Shown: piece by piece, positions 25,915 to 37,935 of the stretch
Layout: each line of letters begins with the position of its first letter
Position numbering within the stretch: position 1 is the first letter of the stretch
Assembly (NCBI GenBank): GCA_949318235.1
Contig: OX439129.1
Span: 6,631,116 to 6,695,115, forward strand
Reading direction: 5' to 3'
Length of the DNA: 64,000 nt
Source of the DNA: Ecdyonurus torrentis
Taxonomy: Eukaryota > Arthropoda > Insecta > Ephemeroptera > Heptageniidae
Translations under genes and position numbers: made by a program
Notes under the pieces: generated by a model
Databases searched by the model: none
Seen by the model: the letters and a program-made list of their open reading frames with translations, nothing else
Told to the model about the DNA's origin: nothing

Positions 25915-26396
25915 CATCGTAAACAGGCAGTGACATCAGGTGTTCTTAGCAAAGGAAAAATTTACGTCAGGTGTTCTTCACAAAGAAAAAATATACCATC
26001 TGATGATTTTAAATCTCAATATTTATGAGTAGTTTACTGAACCAACTTTAAATAAAAAAAAAAAAAAAAATGTAATTGTTAAAAATTTAAATGAAAGTTT
26101 AATAAAAAAATAGTAGAAAAAAGAATATATTTAAAAATCGTGTAAAAAATAAAAATAGCTGCAATATGTTAAAAAATTAAATAAAAGTTTAAAAGAAAAT
26201 AGTAGAAAAAAGAATATAATTACAAATTATGTAAAAAAATAATAATAATAAAAAAACTGCAAATGATTAAAAAAATTTAATAAAAGGTTAATAGAAAACA
26301 GTAAAAGAAGGAATAGAATTAAAAACTATATAGACAAAATGTAGGTTGAAATTTGTTGTTGATAAAAATCCGTTGATGTGTATGGTTATGTTTCAG

Positions 26397-26551
26397 TAAA
26401 ACCTCGCAAGGTGCACATAGCTCTGGCCCGAGGTGAGCTGCTCTCCACAGGTCGACTACAGACGATCAAGTGCGAGACGTGGGGCTCGGTGCCAGCCCCC
26501 AGACTAACATGGTTGATGGACGGTGAGCCACTCAGGTTGACCGACACAGTG
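26397..26551 (+). CDS. Exon A of a Sidestep-like cell-surface Ig-domain gene (first half of one Ig domain)
   Basis: This internal exon of 155 bp is clearly GC-richer than its surroundings. The acceptor is tttcag ending at 26396 and the donor is gtgagt from 26552. It is read with one codon base supplied by the upstream exon and ends on a complete codon. It encodes the N-terminal half of an Ig domain: a segment KPRKVHIAL, then LLSTGR, the first Ig cysteine at 26471-26473 in IKCETWGS, and the core tryptophan at 26510-26512 in RLTWLMDGE. The order (LS.GR, a few residues, CE..GS.P.P.LTW) matches the membrane-proximal Ig domains of the Sidestep family, which are transmembrane ligands of Beat receptors in axon guidance. 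It continues in phase into exon B. Family assignment rests on remembered motifs, so another nephrin/Sidestep-like paralogue is possible. No start codon, signal peptide or membrane segment lies in the window. Confidence 0.85.
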
Positions 26552-26809
26552 GTGAGTGTGAGTACCCTTGACTAACCTCTCGCTTGCTTCATGGACCTGT
26601 AACACAAGTAACGTCTTTTACTTTTATTTAAACACGGATCAAATAGTTTACGTAATTTATACTTTATTTATAAAAATAATCAAGATTTAATAATTACTAT
26701 AATATAGAATTTATGCAACAATTATGCTACATAGCAATTTTCTTTCTTTCTTTCTCTCTCTCTTTTTTTTTTTTTTTTTTTTTTCTTTTTTCCTTTATAT
26801 ATCGATGTG

Positions 26810-27059
26810 GCTGCAACCAAAGGGCGTATGTGCATTTGGCCAGTTTGCAGCGAAAGGCGTATGTGCATTTTTCACAAATTTAAGACAAAAAACTGTTGGT
26901 TGGCCGAATCGATCTCCACTAAACTTGCGCAACATTATTTGTTTGTATCTTTACAAATAATAGTCGAAACAACATAACAATTTCAGGGATACCCTTTTTC
27001 AAAGAACTTAATAAAATAATTTTGTCAAAAAATGCACATACGCCCTTTGTGGGGTAACC
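26810..27059. mobile_element. 250-bp TIR element in the A-B intron
   Basis: Inverted ends aaagggcgtatgtgcat and atgcacatacgcccttt. A second direct copy, aaaggcgtatgtgcattt, lies 33 bp inside the left end. Confidence 0.78.
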
Positions 27060-27084
27060 TTGATAAGTATATTATATTTGAATC

Positions 27085-27129
<45 letters not shown>

Positions 27130-28335
27130 AATAACCCACACTCCTTTTACCACATATAATTCTAGAGATAATCTTCACTACTATTGATACTTAATTGTAA
27201 CTATATTTGGGTTAGGTGTATGGGTAGGCCAGACAATTGTCAGCCTAAAACCTATACCTTCTAATATTATTAAATAAAGACGAATAATTATTTGGTCATT
27301 TTATTTATTTTGCTGTGTAGTATAATTATTGCGTATTTATTTTTATCCGTGTTGTCGTATGCTTAACTTTTACTTTCCATATTTTACTTACATAGTTTAT
27401 TCATTGCCAAATTTCCTACTATTCCATTTACTAATTAGCATGCTATATTATTACTATTACATTTGTAATTTGGATATGCAATATTATTTTTTAATTATCG
27501 CTACTTGCAATGTGATTTGCTTTAGAATTGCAAAGAAATATTGTACAAAGAGCATTATTAAAAAAATTTAATTATGATAAATTCTTTATTAGTTACTAGA
27601 AATATACAATTTTGCATTTCCTAGAAGTGATTTTCCATTTATTTGCTGGAGTGGTGTTTAGATGTTCTTGAAGTATTTGAAATTAATTTTTAAAGTTGAA
27701 GCCAAAGGCACTATACATCAACTGCCCATACTTATGACATAATATATTATCATAGCTCAATATAGAAGTTCTATTGGGCGTACAAAATATGCAGTTTTAA
27801 AATTGACTTTATAAAAAAAAGAAGAAGAAAAAAAAGTAAAGCTCATTCTGAAAATAAAGTTCAAACTTTGTATGCTAATACTTAATTAAATCAACAGCTT
27901 AAAATTGTCATTCAGATTGATTGCATGCATTAGTTTATTTTATTTACTAGCTTGTTTTACTGTATACGTAGAATATAGACTTTATATTTCATCACAGATT
28001 AAAATACAAGTCGTGTTTTATTATCGACTTCCAAAGTTTTAATTTAAATATAGCTTTTTTTAATAATTACGGGAAAACTTCACCAAGAAATCAAAGTATT
28101 AGAGAGTAAAACATTGGTACGCAATAAATAATAATTGCATTGACTAAAATATATGCTTATGTTTTTACATCAAGCAATTTAATTCAGAGCAAATACACTT
28201 TAAATCTAAAATTCGATGCTAGATTTTTTTTTTTTTTCACTTTTTACTATTAGTGCGTGCGATACTGTGCACTGTGCGTGGGATACTGAGCACTGTGATC
28301 AATGTCAACTTGTCAACAGAGAACACAGATATCCT

Positions 28336-28615
28336 ACACTAGAGAACTTTAACAGAGAAGTGACATCCCCATATTTTAGTCAGACCTGCATATGAAATAA
28401 AGTATGCCTATACATCACTTTTTTTGAGGCACCAATAGCAGACCAGAACAGCTAGCCATTCTTAGGCACCAATCAGGGCTCGCTATAGAGCGAAGGCGAC
28501 AAAAGTGAGCTCTGATTGCTAATAGTGACTTAAAATAAAGTGCTGTAGGCTTATTGTATGACGTACTGCCTAAAACATGCAGGGGATGTCGCTTCTTTGT
28601 TAAAGTTCTCTAGTG
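28336..28615. mobile_element. 280-bp TIR element in the A-B intron
   Basis: Ends cactagagaactttaacaga / ttgttaaagttctctagtg, extending inward to gacatcccc / ggggatgtc. The interior has a second hairpin around aggcaccaat. It lies 229 bp before exon B. Confidence 0.82.
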
Positions 28616-28844
28616 TTTTACCCGAGTATCGTTACCAACACCAACCTCTATGTCGTATAATGAAAATACATACGTGTTTTGACGCACAATTCCAATATCT
28701 TTTATATACTCTCTATACAATTTTTAGAGTCGAGATTAAATATTTGTGTTCTGTTTGCGATTCTCTATACTATACGCTGTGACTGATACATAATATACTA
28801 TACTCTGTGACTGATTCGTATATATGTTTGCATGTTATGATCAG

Positions 28845-28989
28845 GTGACCCACGGGGTAAACTCGAGCACGAGTGCCCTTACGCTGCAGCCCAGTGAGCA
28901 GGACCACGGCAGAGAACTGACGTGCAGAGCGGAGAACCCAAGGTTTCCGGGAGGATTTGTCGAGGACCGGATGAGGCTCAACATAGCAT
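28845..28989 (+). CDS. Exon B of the Sidestep-like gene (second half of the Ig domain begun in exon A)
   Basis: This exon is 145 bp. The acceptor ends atgatcag at 28844 and the donor is gtgagt from 28990. It starts on a complete codon and leaves one base of a split codon at its end. It encodes the F-strand signature SALTLQPSEQDHGRELTCRA: aspartate at 28902, glycine at 28908 and the second Ig cysteine at 28923-28925. This is the classic D.G..L.C motif pairing with the cysteine in exon A. NP.FPGG..ED...L then follows, typical of Sidestep proteins at the end of an Ig domain. An N-glycosylation sequon (NSS) is at 28860-28868. The acceptor has a weak pyrimidine tract, with purines just before the AG. 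An Ig domain split by a phase-0 intron between its two cysteines and bounded by phase-1 introns fits a standard Ig-domain exon layout. Confidence 0.87.
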
Positions 28990-29156
28990 GTGAGTTTGAA
29001 ATACAACAGACTCAAGGACTAATAAAATAATAATAATAATAGTGATAATAACATGTATTAATATTGTATTGGAATTCCATTGGTAGAAAGAAGTTTTTGT
29101 TTGTTACAAATGTATCAAGAGTAGATATAAACCTGTATACCCGCAAAACTTGTACG

Positions 29157-29280
29157 TACAGCTCTGGACAAAAGTTCCCGAACGGGGCAGCGGCGGCTGC
29201 TGCATTTTCTCATTAAGATAACATAGTGTGGTCGCGGGTTGCCTTTGCAAATCGTTCGAGAACTTTTGGCCAGACCTGCA
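29157..29280 (-). mobile_element. Tc1-like MITE, copy 3, inside the B-C intron
   Basis: It begins tacagctctggacaaaagtt and ends aacttttggccagacctgca. The last TA is mutated to CA. It lies 167 bp after the exon B donor. Confidence 0.82.
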
Positions 29281-29482
29281 CTATTAGATAAAATGAAATG
29301 CTTACTACCTGTTCTGTTATAAGATAATATAGTTTGATATGGTATGTTTTCTAGGCCTTAATGAAGTTATTAATTATTAATATTTACTTTTAAAAATTTT
29401 GAAGAGAGATAGTAATATATATATTTTTTTTTTAATGTCAAAGAGAAGTATTAAAGGTAATAAAAGTGTTAAATAAAAAAAT

Positions 29483-29888
29483 AGCTTTGAGGGAGTAGGT
29501 GACCGACTGATATCTCGCAAACTAGACAGTTGCGAACTATTATATCAACACAAAGTAAAGAAGAAATGGTACTTAAAAGTTTAGCTACGTCAAACATGTG
29601 AAAACACGATCAAATATTTAAGTTATTGCACTTTAAACATTACATGCAAAAAATGTGGAAATTTAAATTTTGGCGGTATATTTTAGTCCAAATATAAACT
29701 TTTTAAAATTAAAAATATTAATAAAACTTTTTTCGGAACAAATTTTTTTTTTTAATTTACTCGATTTCATTTGAAAGTTCTAGTGTGTGTTTTGCTTTAA
29801 ATAAAGAATGCACAAAGAATTAATCTAAAAAAATATTTCGTCTTCTAACAAATTCTGGTGCAAGTTGGGCACCCTCTTCGTTAATTCA
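29483..29888. repeat. Dispersed repeat F5, copy 2 (B-C intron)
   Basis: It begins gagggagtaggtgaccgact, like the left end of 11430-11769, and shares its body with 18757-19122. It ends near caccctcttcgttaa. Confidence 0.5.
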
Positions 29889-30479
29889 GATCAAGATATT
29901 CATATCAAGATATTTCTTATTGTTATTTATTTATTTTTTTATTTTTATTATATATTTTTTTTTTTTTACTGTTTAAAATCCACAATTTTTATAGTTTAAA
30001 AACTCACGCATGACGTTTTAAAATCAGATATATATACAGTGTCATTGTTATAGTGGAGGTATTGACATTATAAAATTGAGATTAAATATTTGCTGGCAGT
30101 AGAGGCGGCAGTGGCGGCGATAGACAGGGTTTCACGTGGTATTATGGGGGTTGTGAGCCACCATATATCACCAGAGTAACGTGATTTATATTCCCTGGTC
30201 GACCACTAGAGCTGATAGCGCGACACAAAACGTCACACCCTGGCTAATTTCACTTTATCTTACGAACCAATTGTACAGTTTTTATTGGCATATGTGGAGA
30301 ACTGGAAAACTTGCTTTTCGTTAACCTTTTTTTTTTATAGTAATTTATATAATTTTTATTAACATCCATCTTTAAATATGTTTGAATTTATGAAATAAGG
30401 ATTAAAATTTAAATATTTCAAATTTCAACTAAGAAAAATACTGTCAATATTTAAAAAAAAAGAAAAAAAAATTGGTTGA

Positions 30480-30778
30480 TACGAAGGTTCAAATATATTC
30501 TATCATTTTATTAGGGCCAATACACACAATTTTGAATTACAAATTCATATAATATATATTTAATATATTTCTCCTATAAGACCTCATGTCAATTGCAATA
30601 TAGTTTTTCTCCCTTATAGTTACAGATTTTTATTTATTTTTTCTTTGTTGTTATCATTGATTATTAAATAAAATAAAAATTTTGAAGCTAACTTTTGAAT
30701 GTTATACATTTGAGAAACTGTGAATGTAAGATTTTAATATAATACAACAAAAAGCTGTAATTTTATATCTAAATTGCA
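30480..30778 (-). mobile_element. Very diverged family F4 copy in the B-C intron
   Basis: Only cctataagacctcatgtcaa, a ttgcaatatagtttttctcc block and an aagctaacttttgaatg block are recognisable. Confidence 0.35.
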
Positions 30779-30779
30779 C

Positions 30780-30823
30780 ATCGAGGGTACTCTGCTATAA
30801 TGTCCTGTAAGTCATTTGACGTT

Positions 30824-30877
<54 letters not shown>

Positions 30878-30979
30878 CAAATGACCTGAAACGACAAAAT
30901 CAAAATTTTGGGGTCGATCCGACGATTTTTTATTTTTCAAGGTCACGTGGAAAGGACTTCATAGCGGAGCACCCTCGAT
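30780..30979. mobile_element. 200-bp TIR element split by poly-T, in the B-C intron
   Basis: Ends atcgagggtactctgctata / tagcggagcaccctcgat. The poly-T run at about 30828-30873 sits in the middle. It ends 102 bp before exon C. Confidence 0.75.
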
Positions 30980-31081
30980 ATTTTGGTTCATTTTTATATT
31001 TTTTACATTTTTTTTATTTTCATTATTATTATTTAGCATTATTAAGTGTGCATTTATCTAATCTAATACTTATATTTTCAG

Positions 31082-31212
31082 ACGCTCCAATCGCCTCAGT
31101 AAAATTAGGGGTAAACATTGACCCCGCGACTATCAAAGAGGGTGACAACGTGTACCTAGTGTGCGAGGTGACTGCCAACCCTCTACCTGCCAATATCTCC
31201 TGGCTACATAAT
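31082..31212 (+). CDS. Exon C of the Sidestep-like gene (first half of the next Ig domain)
   Basis: This exon is 131 bp. The acceptor is tattttcag ending at 31081 and the donor is gtaagt from 31213. Its first two bases complete the tyrosine codon begun in exon B, giving NIAYAPIASVKLG across the junction. Then come IDPATIKEGDNVYLVCEVTA and NPLPANISWLHN, with the Ig cysteine at 31162-31164 and tryptophan at 31201-31203. The string Y.P...LKLG...P..I.EGD.VY..C...ANP....W.HN is the strongest family evidence, because it is highly characteristic of Sidestep. A sequon NIS is at 31192-31200. The exon ends on a complete codon, so the next exon should begin in phase 0, probably with a glycine-rich turn and the second half of this domain. 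I could not find that exon in the remaining 32.8 kb. Confidence 0.88.
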
Positions 31213-31482
31213 GTAAGTACATTTTCTTATTTTATTATGCAGAAATATAACATGTTATACCGTTGGGGTTTATTCTTGGAAAGTAATTGTTAGTGCGAGT
31301 CGGGACCAAAATTGCAACTGAGACGGTAATGAATATTAATTTTTTTTTAAGGAAATAAAAAGACGTACTTTCCCCTTTTTAAAAAATTATGAAAATACTT
31401 ACATGATGAATGAATGTTAAAAAGTTTTAAGTAAAGCTAAAGTAATGAAGTAGCGAGTAATTAGCCAATCTTCTTGTGAGAA

Positions 31483-31484
<2 letters not shown>

Positions 31485-31564
<80 letters not shown>

Positions 31565-31762
31565 TGACTTGAAAAATTGCCAATCTAAAGAGAGAAATGA
31601 GTGTTAAATATTCTCTCTCTCTCTTTCTCCAGTAAGACTTTACAACGATGTTAAAAAAGAAGAGAGGGGATAAAAATGATCCAAAGTTTCTAGGGAACGA
31701 TCATTAATAAGGGATTGCTATAAGCTGAAGATGTAAGACTTACAACACAAAACTTTTTCTTA

Positions 31763-31821
<59 letters not shown>
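31485..31821. repeat. Facing (GA)n and (CT)n tracts downstream of exon C
   Basis: GA runs from about 31485 to 31560, a short CT run lies at 31611-31624, and CT from 31767 to 31821. The outer tracts are mutual reverse complements about 205 bp apart and could pair. Confidence 0.92.
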
Positions 31822-31824
<3 letters not shown>

Positions 31825-32031
31825 CAACTTTCAAAGAAAAATGGTATAGATAATAATGCATAACATTCGATGTTAAATGCGTTTTTTTTTTAATTATAAA
31901 AAAGAAGAGGTAACAACGTTAAATAATTTATAAATTTCAACATGTAATTTTCTTTTTAATTTTTAAAAGATAAAAACGAGTGTTGATAATTGCTGATACG
32001 GTAAAATGTATGAAATATATTTGAAAACCAT

Positions 32032-32408
32032 TTAAAGCCCAATATACAAGTAAGTCAACTTACTTTTTTATTATATAGAATACTAGATTGATACCATACC
32101 TTATAATCCATGAATTAGACACCACCACGTTGATTTTGTATTTATTTTCATTTTGACTGTTATATCACGTATCTGACGTCACAACGTACAGATGGGGTCG
32201 TGATAGGGGTAAAGAACTTGAGGGAGGGCCTTAAATTTATCACGTGACCAGAGCGGTGACTGATTGGCGGTGGTATATTGTGACGTGATATAACAGTCAA
32301 AATAAAAATAAAATCAACGTGTTGGTGTCTAATTCATGGATAATAAGGTATGGTAATTATCAATCTAGTATTCTAAATGATAAAAAAGTAACTTGACATG
32401 GGATTTAA
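32032..32408. mobile_element. Fold-back element, TTAA-bounded, 377 bp
   Basis: Arms of about 150 bp: tagaatactagattgata / tatcaatctagtattct and ccatgaattagacaccac with its inverse. TGACGTCA is at 32174, and the centre is GC-rich (gatggggtcgtgatagggg). Outermost bases are TTAA on both sides. Single copy in the window. Confidence 0.8.
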
Positions 32409-32545
32409 TATTATTTTAGTGATCAAGTTGTGGTACTATAATATTCAAGGACATGTATAGAAATTCCTCTATAACGTATTCTTCTCATTCATATTAAGAT
32501 GGAACTGTAAATATATTTATTTTGATTTATGTATACTAAAAAATG

Positions 32546-32581
<36 letters not shown>

Positions 32582-33737
32582 TTAATTTATGCACATTGAA
32601 TAAAAATGCTATATTTACATGTTGCTATTTTGTAATTACATAAGAAATTATGCTGAACATGTAAACTATTATGCTGTAGTATAATCACTACATTATGATA
32701 TTAATATTTATAAATGTTGCTGAATTGAGCTAACTTAATAAGATATAAGGTTTTATTACGTTCAATGTTATAACATATAGTAGAACATCATACATTTCAC
32801 GTGCAATAGAAATAGAAAATGATCACGCATTTATGCCTCTGATTGTAACAAAATAAATAAATAAATAAAATAAATAAATAGAAATGAAATAGAAATGAAA
32901 TGAGAAGTGAAATAGAAATGTTAATGTACATAGAGTTAATTTAATCACATTTTACGTTATTTAACGCAAAATAGTCAGTTAAACTTCTTCGTATTGTAAT
33001 TATTACATTTTTTTTTTTTTTTTTTGTGTAAGCAACTTTAACAGTTGAATTCTTTATTGAAACAATCGCACTTTTTGTTGTTATTTTGAAATAAAATGTT
33101 TTGACTTATATTTACCGCTAAATCTGGCACAACCTACCACAACAAAACGTTTCTTTCTCACATTGAAATGACTGCAGAAGTAAATAACATGACTGGTGTC
33201 AAATTAACTCAAACACAATAAAAAAGTAAGTAAGTTTTCTAAATTACTTGTGTTCTGAATAATCAAGCTACATGATTAAATTTTCGTTCACACATTATAT
33301 TATGAAAGAAAAATAAAAACGTAAAGAAAGAGAGAACCCGTGGGAAATCCCCATCGTCACTATAGCGCACCATGATGCTCATTTTTTTCATCAAAACGTG
33401 TCACAATTTTGTCACAATCATCGAGCTTCTCCTTCTTCTTCTTTTTTTTTTTTTTTTTTCTAAGACATTATATTATACAAAAACTAAAGCTTTAAAGTAC
33501 TCCCATAGGTAAAATATCTATCAAATTTAGTGATATAAAAATATAGTTGTGTAGTTTAAGAACTGTTAAGTTAAAGTATAGTTCCATATTTCTACTCAAT
33601 TGTAGGGGTAAGTTCAAGTTAAAAGGTCCCAATAGAGATAGAAAGTCGTATGATCCTATAACTTCTATATTATTAACTTCTAACTGTGCCTAAAGGCTAC
33701 TATAGAAGTCTAATTTGAAACTGAAAATGTTTTACGT

Positions 33738-33780
<43 letters not shown>

Positions 33781-34620
33781 TGCAAAAATTTTATTACATT
33801 GTAAAACTTAAGAATATTTCTTTGATTTTTATTACAACTCCTGCTAATGTACTTGAGTAACGGAATTGTTTTGTGTTATTTGAGTGATAAATTGAGTTAC
33901 TCCGGTACCAGTAATTTAAGTGTACACAACATACGGAGAGGTGTTCGAGAGTTATTAGTCTTGTGGCCAGAGCCGCATCTTTGACATGCAAATCACCTCG
34001 CAAACTTGCTATGCACTTTACTATCATACATTGCAAGTCACTAGTAATACCTATGACGTCACGGTGTAAATATTTAGAGATATCTACTACAGTATTGTAT
34101 TTTAATGCATAATTCTAACTATTAAAATTTTAGTATTTGTGAGTAAATGATTATAAATATTTTTATTGTTTCATGCAGTTCATAGCAACATTGTTACAAC
34201 AAGCGTTGATCTTGTTAAACTTAATTTAATATTTGATTTATATTTTTGATAATTAGTGAAATATCACAGTATAGTAACTTTAAAAGCCCGTTATTCAAAT
34301 TTCGTACAACTTAAACGGGAACACAATTTCACGTTAACGAGCACTGGTCCGACCTTACACAGATTTGGTATTTGGAGCCCAAAATAGTGTAAGTGCGGGG
34401 TCTACGTTGTTATATAGAAAGTTGATATAGCAGAAAGTGAATATGAAAAATGATTTAAAAATAGATCCAATTGCTAAAAATACAGTAATATGTAAACAAA
34501 ACCCCGCATGTGTGTGTGTTACAACAACAATTAAAAGAAGAAAAATAAATAACCCAAAATAGCCATAAGCCATAAATCTGTCTCTCAGTATTGTTTCTGA
34601 AATTATTTTTCAATTAAGTT

Positions 34621-34666
<46 letters not shown>

Positions 34667-35471
34667 ATTCACATTTTGCTGAAATTTTAGTATGGTCTCC
34701 ACAAATGACCTTCATTGCTTTAGGTATTAGCTGATATACTGTAAATGTAACGTGGTGTATTGCTAATAACTAAAATGAACTCTTAGCTTATCTGTGTATG
34801 GTTCAGTTGATATAGCGTGTCTATCCATAATGAGGATTACCTGTGAACCATGATAAGCCAATCACAAGTGAGGTGGGAAAAACAAAGAGATCCCTAATTT
34901 CCTTATTATAATATTTTGGGACCATGTTTTTTAAAAACAAAAATACTGTAACGAGACCTGAAATCAGGAGGAATATTAGACATACTTTTAAATAAACTAT
35001 TTAAAGTTTAAAGTTTTCTTTGTCGCTGATATTTATTATAAACCTGTTCTGTTTATTCATATTATCCAATGTAATAAACAGTGACTGGTTTATTTTTAGA
35101 AATTATCGTTAATATATTTTAACTGTCAATAAAAGATTCTCACTCTAGGATAGCGTAGTTTGGTGCAATTATTTTCATACGTAATATATATATACAGTAT
35201 TATGTATTTGATTGCATGTTGTCAAAAAAAATTGGATGCAATCATCTTAATTATACTTTGAACAAAAACAATAAAATGCATCGAATACAATTTTTGTGTA
35301 ACTTTCTGCATTCATTTGATACAACATGTAACCCATAAAATATAAATATGTATGTCGTACCATAACAAATATATTCGATGTATTTTTTTTTAAGTGTGCA
35401 CAGTGAAAATATTGCATCAAGTTATCTAAGATTAATAAAAATATAAGGGGATAATTTTTTTGTTGTATATT

Positions 35472-35750
35472 TTAAAAGAGGACATTGCCTTGAATCGGTA
35501 GATATACGAATTTCTAATTTTTTGGAATCTTTAAGTATTTTTAATTATAACGTTTGAAAGTTTTGAAATAACGTCACCGGTTGCCAACTTTTTTCTTCTG
35601 CTCACATGCATAAGTTAACTATGACGTCATTTTTCAATTTTCAAAAATTAATTAAAAATACTTAATGAACACAAAATGAGGAATTTGCATATCAATATAT
35701 CAATTATTCATTCAGGATACTGTTGTCTTTTAGAATATGAAATAAAATTA
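35472..35750. mobile_element. Fold-back element FB2, copy
   Basis: Shares gaggacattgccttgaatcg, aagtatttttaattat and caaaaattaattaaaaatac with the other FB2 copies. One TGACGTCA is intact at 35622; its partner near 35571 is mutated to taacgtca. Confidence 0.72.
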
Positions 35751-36296
35751 CCACATAAATTTTTTTTTAGTCTTTTTAGTCAGTGAGAGTGACTTTAATG
35801 TTACGTCATATAAAAGACAGATGATTTTGAGTTTAGTTTTGTAACAAATAAATGTGTACATAAATTACGTGTGATAATGCGGCAGCGCAGGTTGAGTTAA
35901 ACACTTACAAATATTTACATAATTTATGCTTTTAAGTACCACACGTATGTATACTTTCTATCTCGCTTTGTCATTCTGCATGTGTTTTGTTTTCAACTGT
36001 TGGCAAAGCAAATATTTTCTCACACACATACATACAAAATATCAAAACTAACATCATTTTTTTTTTTATATACAAAAAAGAAGAAAAAAAACACGCATAA
36101 AATAGGTAAAGTAAATATATGAAAATATAAATAATATAATGAAACATAATGCAAACAATATTCTGTGAAAGAGTTGAGTTAGGATAACAAGAGAAAGTGG
36201 TGTTTATAATAGCCATATTAAAATAATTGTTATCTATTACATTTAATAAATTTGCTGAGTCTCAATACCATTATCTTTTCATACGCCTATATTAGT

Positions 36297-36565
36297 TCGT
36301 TCTACACACTATACACAACTCTTGAGCCAGCTTCGAAATTTTTCCTTTGTTAAAAACATCTGATCATGACGTCGGTACCTGCTATATATATGGTTGATCA
36401 TTGTTATTTCTTCGTTTAAAACTTTAAAAATGAACGAAACTTCATAAAAAAAAAAGTTCTATGCTCAACATACGAGTCACTTTTATCGGCTCAAAAAACA
36501 AGATCAACCAATGAAAAGGTGTCTACTTTTTTGGGCAGCCAATCATTGTTAAGGAGCCTTACTAT
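36297..36565 (+). repeat. Dispersed repeat R11, copy 1
   Basis: Matches 40738-41010 in order: acaactcttgagc, atctgat.atgacgtc, tatggttgatcattgttatt, cacttttatcggctcaaaa, agatcaaccaatga. ggttgatc / gatcaacc form an inner inverted pair. Confidence 0.7.
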
Positions 36566-36612
36566 ACTTTAAAGAAGAAAAAAACTAAAATGTCAGGAGC
36601 CAACCTGAGTTT

Positions 36613-36798
36613 GATTGCTTATGTTTACCTAAAAAAACGTAAAAGGAAGTGCCGGAAAAGGAAACCACGTGATGGTAAAAGTGGGATATACCTCAGGCCT
36701 ATCTTGCTGCTGGCACCAACTTTTCTCCCATTTTTACCATCACGTGGTTTCCTTTTCCGGCACTTCCTTTTCCGATTTTTAGGTAAACATAAGCAATC
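36613..36798. mobile_element. 186-bp near-perfect palindrome (hairpin element), copy 1
   Basis: Arms of about 75 bp: gattgcttatgtttacct and its exact inverse at 36781-36798, then aaaaggaagtgccgg, aaaggaaaccacgtgatgg. The loop is cctcaggcctatcttgctgc. It is GC-rich relative to its surroundings. Open frames on both strands arise only from the palindrome. Confidence 0.88.
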
Positions 36799-36956
36799 TT
36801 TATCAGGTAACCGGAAGTTGACCCATGATTCAGTTAGAGGAATACCCAAAAGCGTAGCTCTGTAACACACAGACAACTGATATAATAATAGCTTTATTGA
36901 CAGTAATGTTTTTGTTATTATTATAATGATAAGTATCACTAAAGATATAACAGTGC

Positions 36957-36990
<34 letters not shown>

Positions 36991-37345
36991 TCAAATATAT
37001 AAAAAAAACTTGCTTTCCGTATAAATTGTATTGTATTGTCAATAAATGGATCACGTATTGGAGTTATATCTCCTCCACACAAATATATCGAATTTCTTTT
37101 ATTTATGACTCTCATAAAGATTGGTTTACCAATTTTTAAACTATACGATTTCTTGCTATTTTATTATTATTATAACAATATCATATTGTACGTGTTTATG
37201 TTATATGTTTATATAAAACGGTGGGTAATGGATTGAATTTCAATTGTTAAACTATATGTATCAATACTGATTTTTCTTTGTTCTACTGTGTATATAGTAA
37301 CAACAACAAAACTTACTTGTATCAAGCTTTATTTCTCTCGCATAT

Positions 37346-37635
37346 CACTCTAAAAATTGGTGCATTACTTTAGTTAAGAATCCTAACTTATTTAAGATAT
37401 ACACTTTTAAGTTATTATGAGTAGCTAAAATAATGCATTTAAGCAAGTTGTTAAAAATAGCTAATTTAAGTTGTTTCAAGTTTTTTAAAGGTTTTTTAAG
37501 CTATTTCAAGTTAAATTAGATATTTTTAATAATTTGCTAAAATGCATTATTTTAGCTACTCATAATAACTTAAAAGTGTATATCTTAAATAAGTTAGGAT
37601 TAGCAACTAAAGTAATGCACCATTTTTTAGAGTGT
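37346..37635. mobile_element. Fold-back element F8, complete copy
   Basis: Ends cactctaaaaattggtgc and its near-exact inverse up to ttttagagtg. Arms of about 110 bp include tcctaacttatttaagat and gagtagctaaaataatgc. The loop is made of aagtt/aaggt low-complexity sequence. Confidence 0.88.
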
Positions 37636-37935
37636 AAGTATTTCTCCTTCTCTAAGAATACCTATAGAAATATAAAGTATATTACATGATATTATAAATC
37701 ATGCTCCAGAAATTTCAAATTAAAATATGATTTGCTACTAACCTCTTTAATGTATTGAGAAATGTATTTTTATATGATATTTTAATGAGATCTCGAAATT
37801 ATCTCATCTTATAATTTTCATAATTATGCGTAATATATAAAAGTTGGAATGATGAAATACTTTGATTATTGAATATCAGAGTTAGTTTCTATCTTTGATT
37901 TTTTTCTTTTCTTTTTCTTTTTTTGCTTTGACTAA

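Larger units (their letters stand above)
26552..28844 (+). other. Intron between exons A and B (phase 0, 2293 bp)
   Basis: The boundaries are gtgagt and atgatcag. The intron contains a TIR element at 26810-27059, poly-T runs at 26764-26784 and 27088-27126, and a second TIR element at 28336-28615. Between about 27130 and 28330 I see only AT-rich unique-looking sequence with no coding signal. Confidence 0.8.
28990..31081 (+). other. Intron between exons B and C (phase 1, 2092 bp)
   Basis: The boundaries are gtgagt and tattttcag. Most of the intron is repeat: a Tc1-like MITE at 29157-29280, an element shared with 18757-19122 at 29483-29888, a diverged family-4 copy near 30480-30778, and a TIR element split by poly-T at 30780-30979. 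A GC-richer patch at 30100-30240 holds no open frame I can support. Confidence 0.8.
31830..36290. other. Mostly unassigned AT-rich sequence downstream of exon C
   Basis: Apart from the elements at 32032-32408 and 35472-35750 and poly-T runs, I see nothing supportable. In particular I find no exon with an Ig D.G.Y.C motif between good splice sites. Confidence 0.5.

Noticed and set aside
30100..30240. GC-richer patch in the B-C intron considered as an extra exon
   Set aside because: No open frame with Ig motifs, and exons B and C already join in phase across it.
36590..36939. Open frames of 91 and 104 codons rich in RKRKCRKRKPRDG
   Set aside because: Both strands give the same peptide because the DNA is a palindrome; the same happens at 61630-61938. 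It is the hairpin element, not a basic protein.
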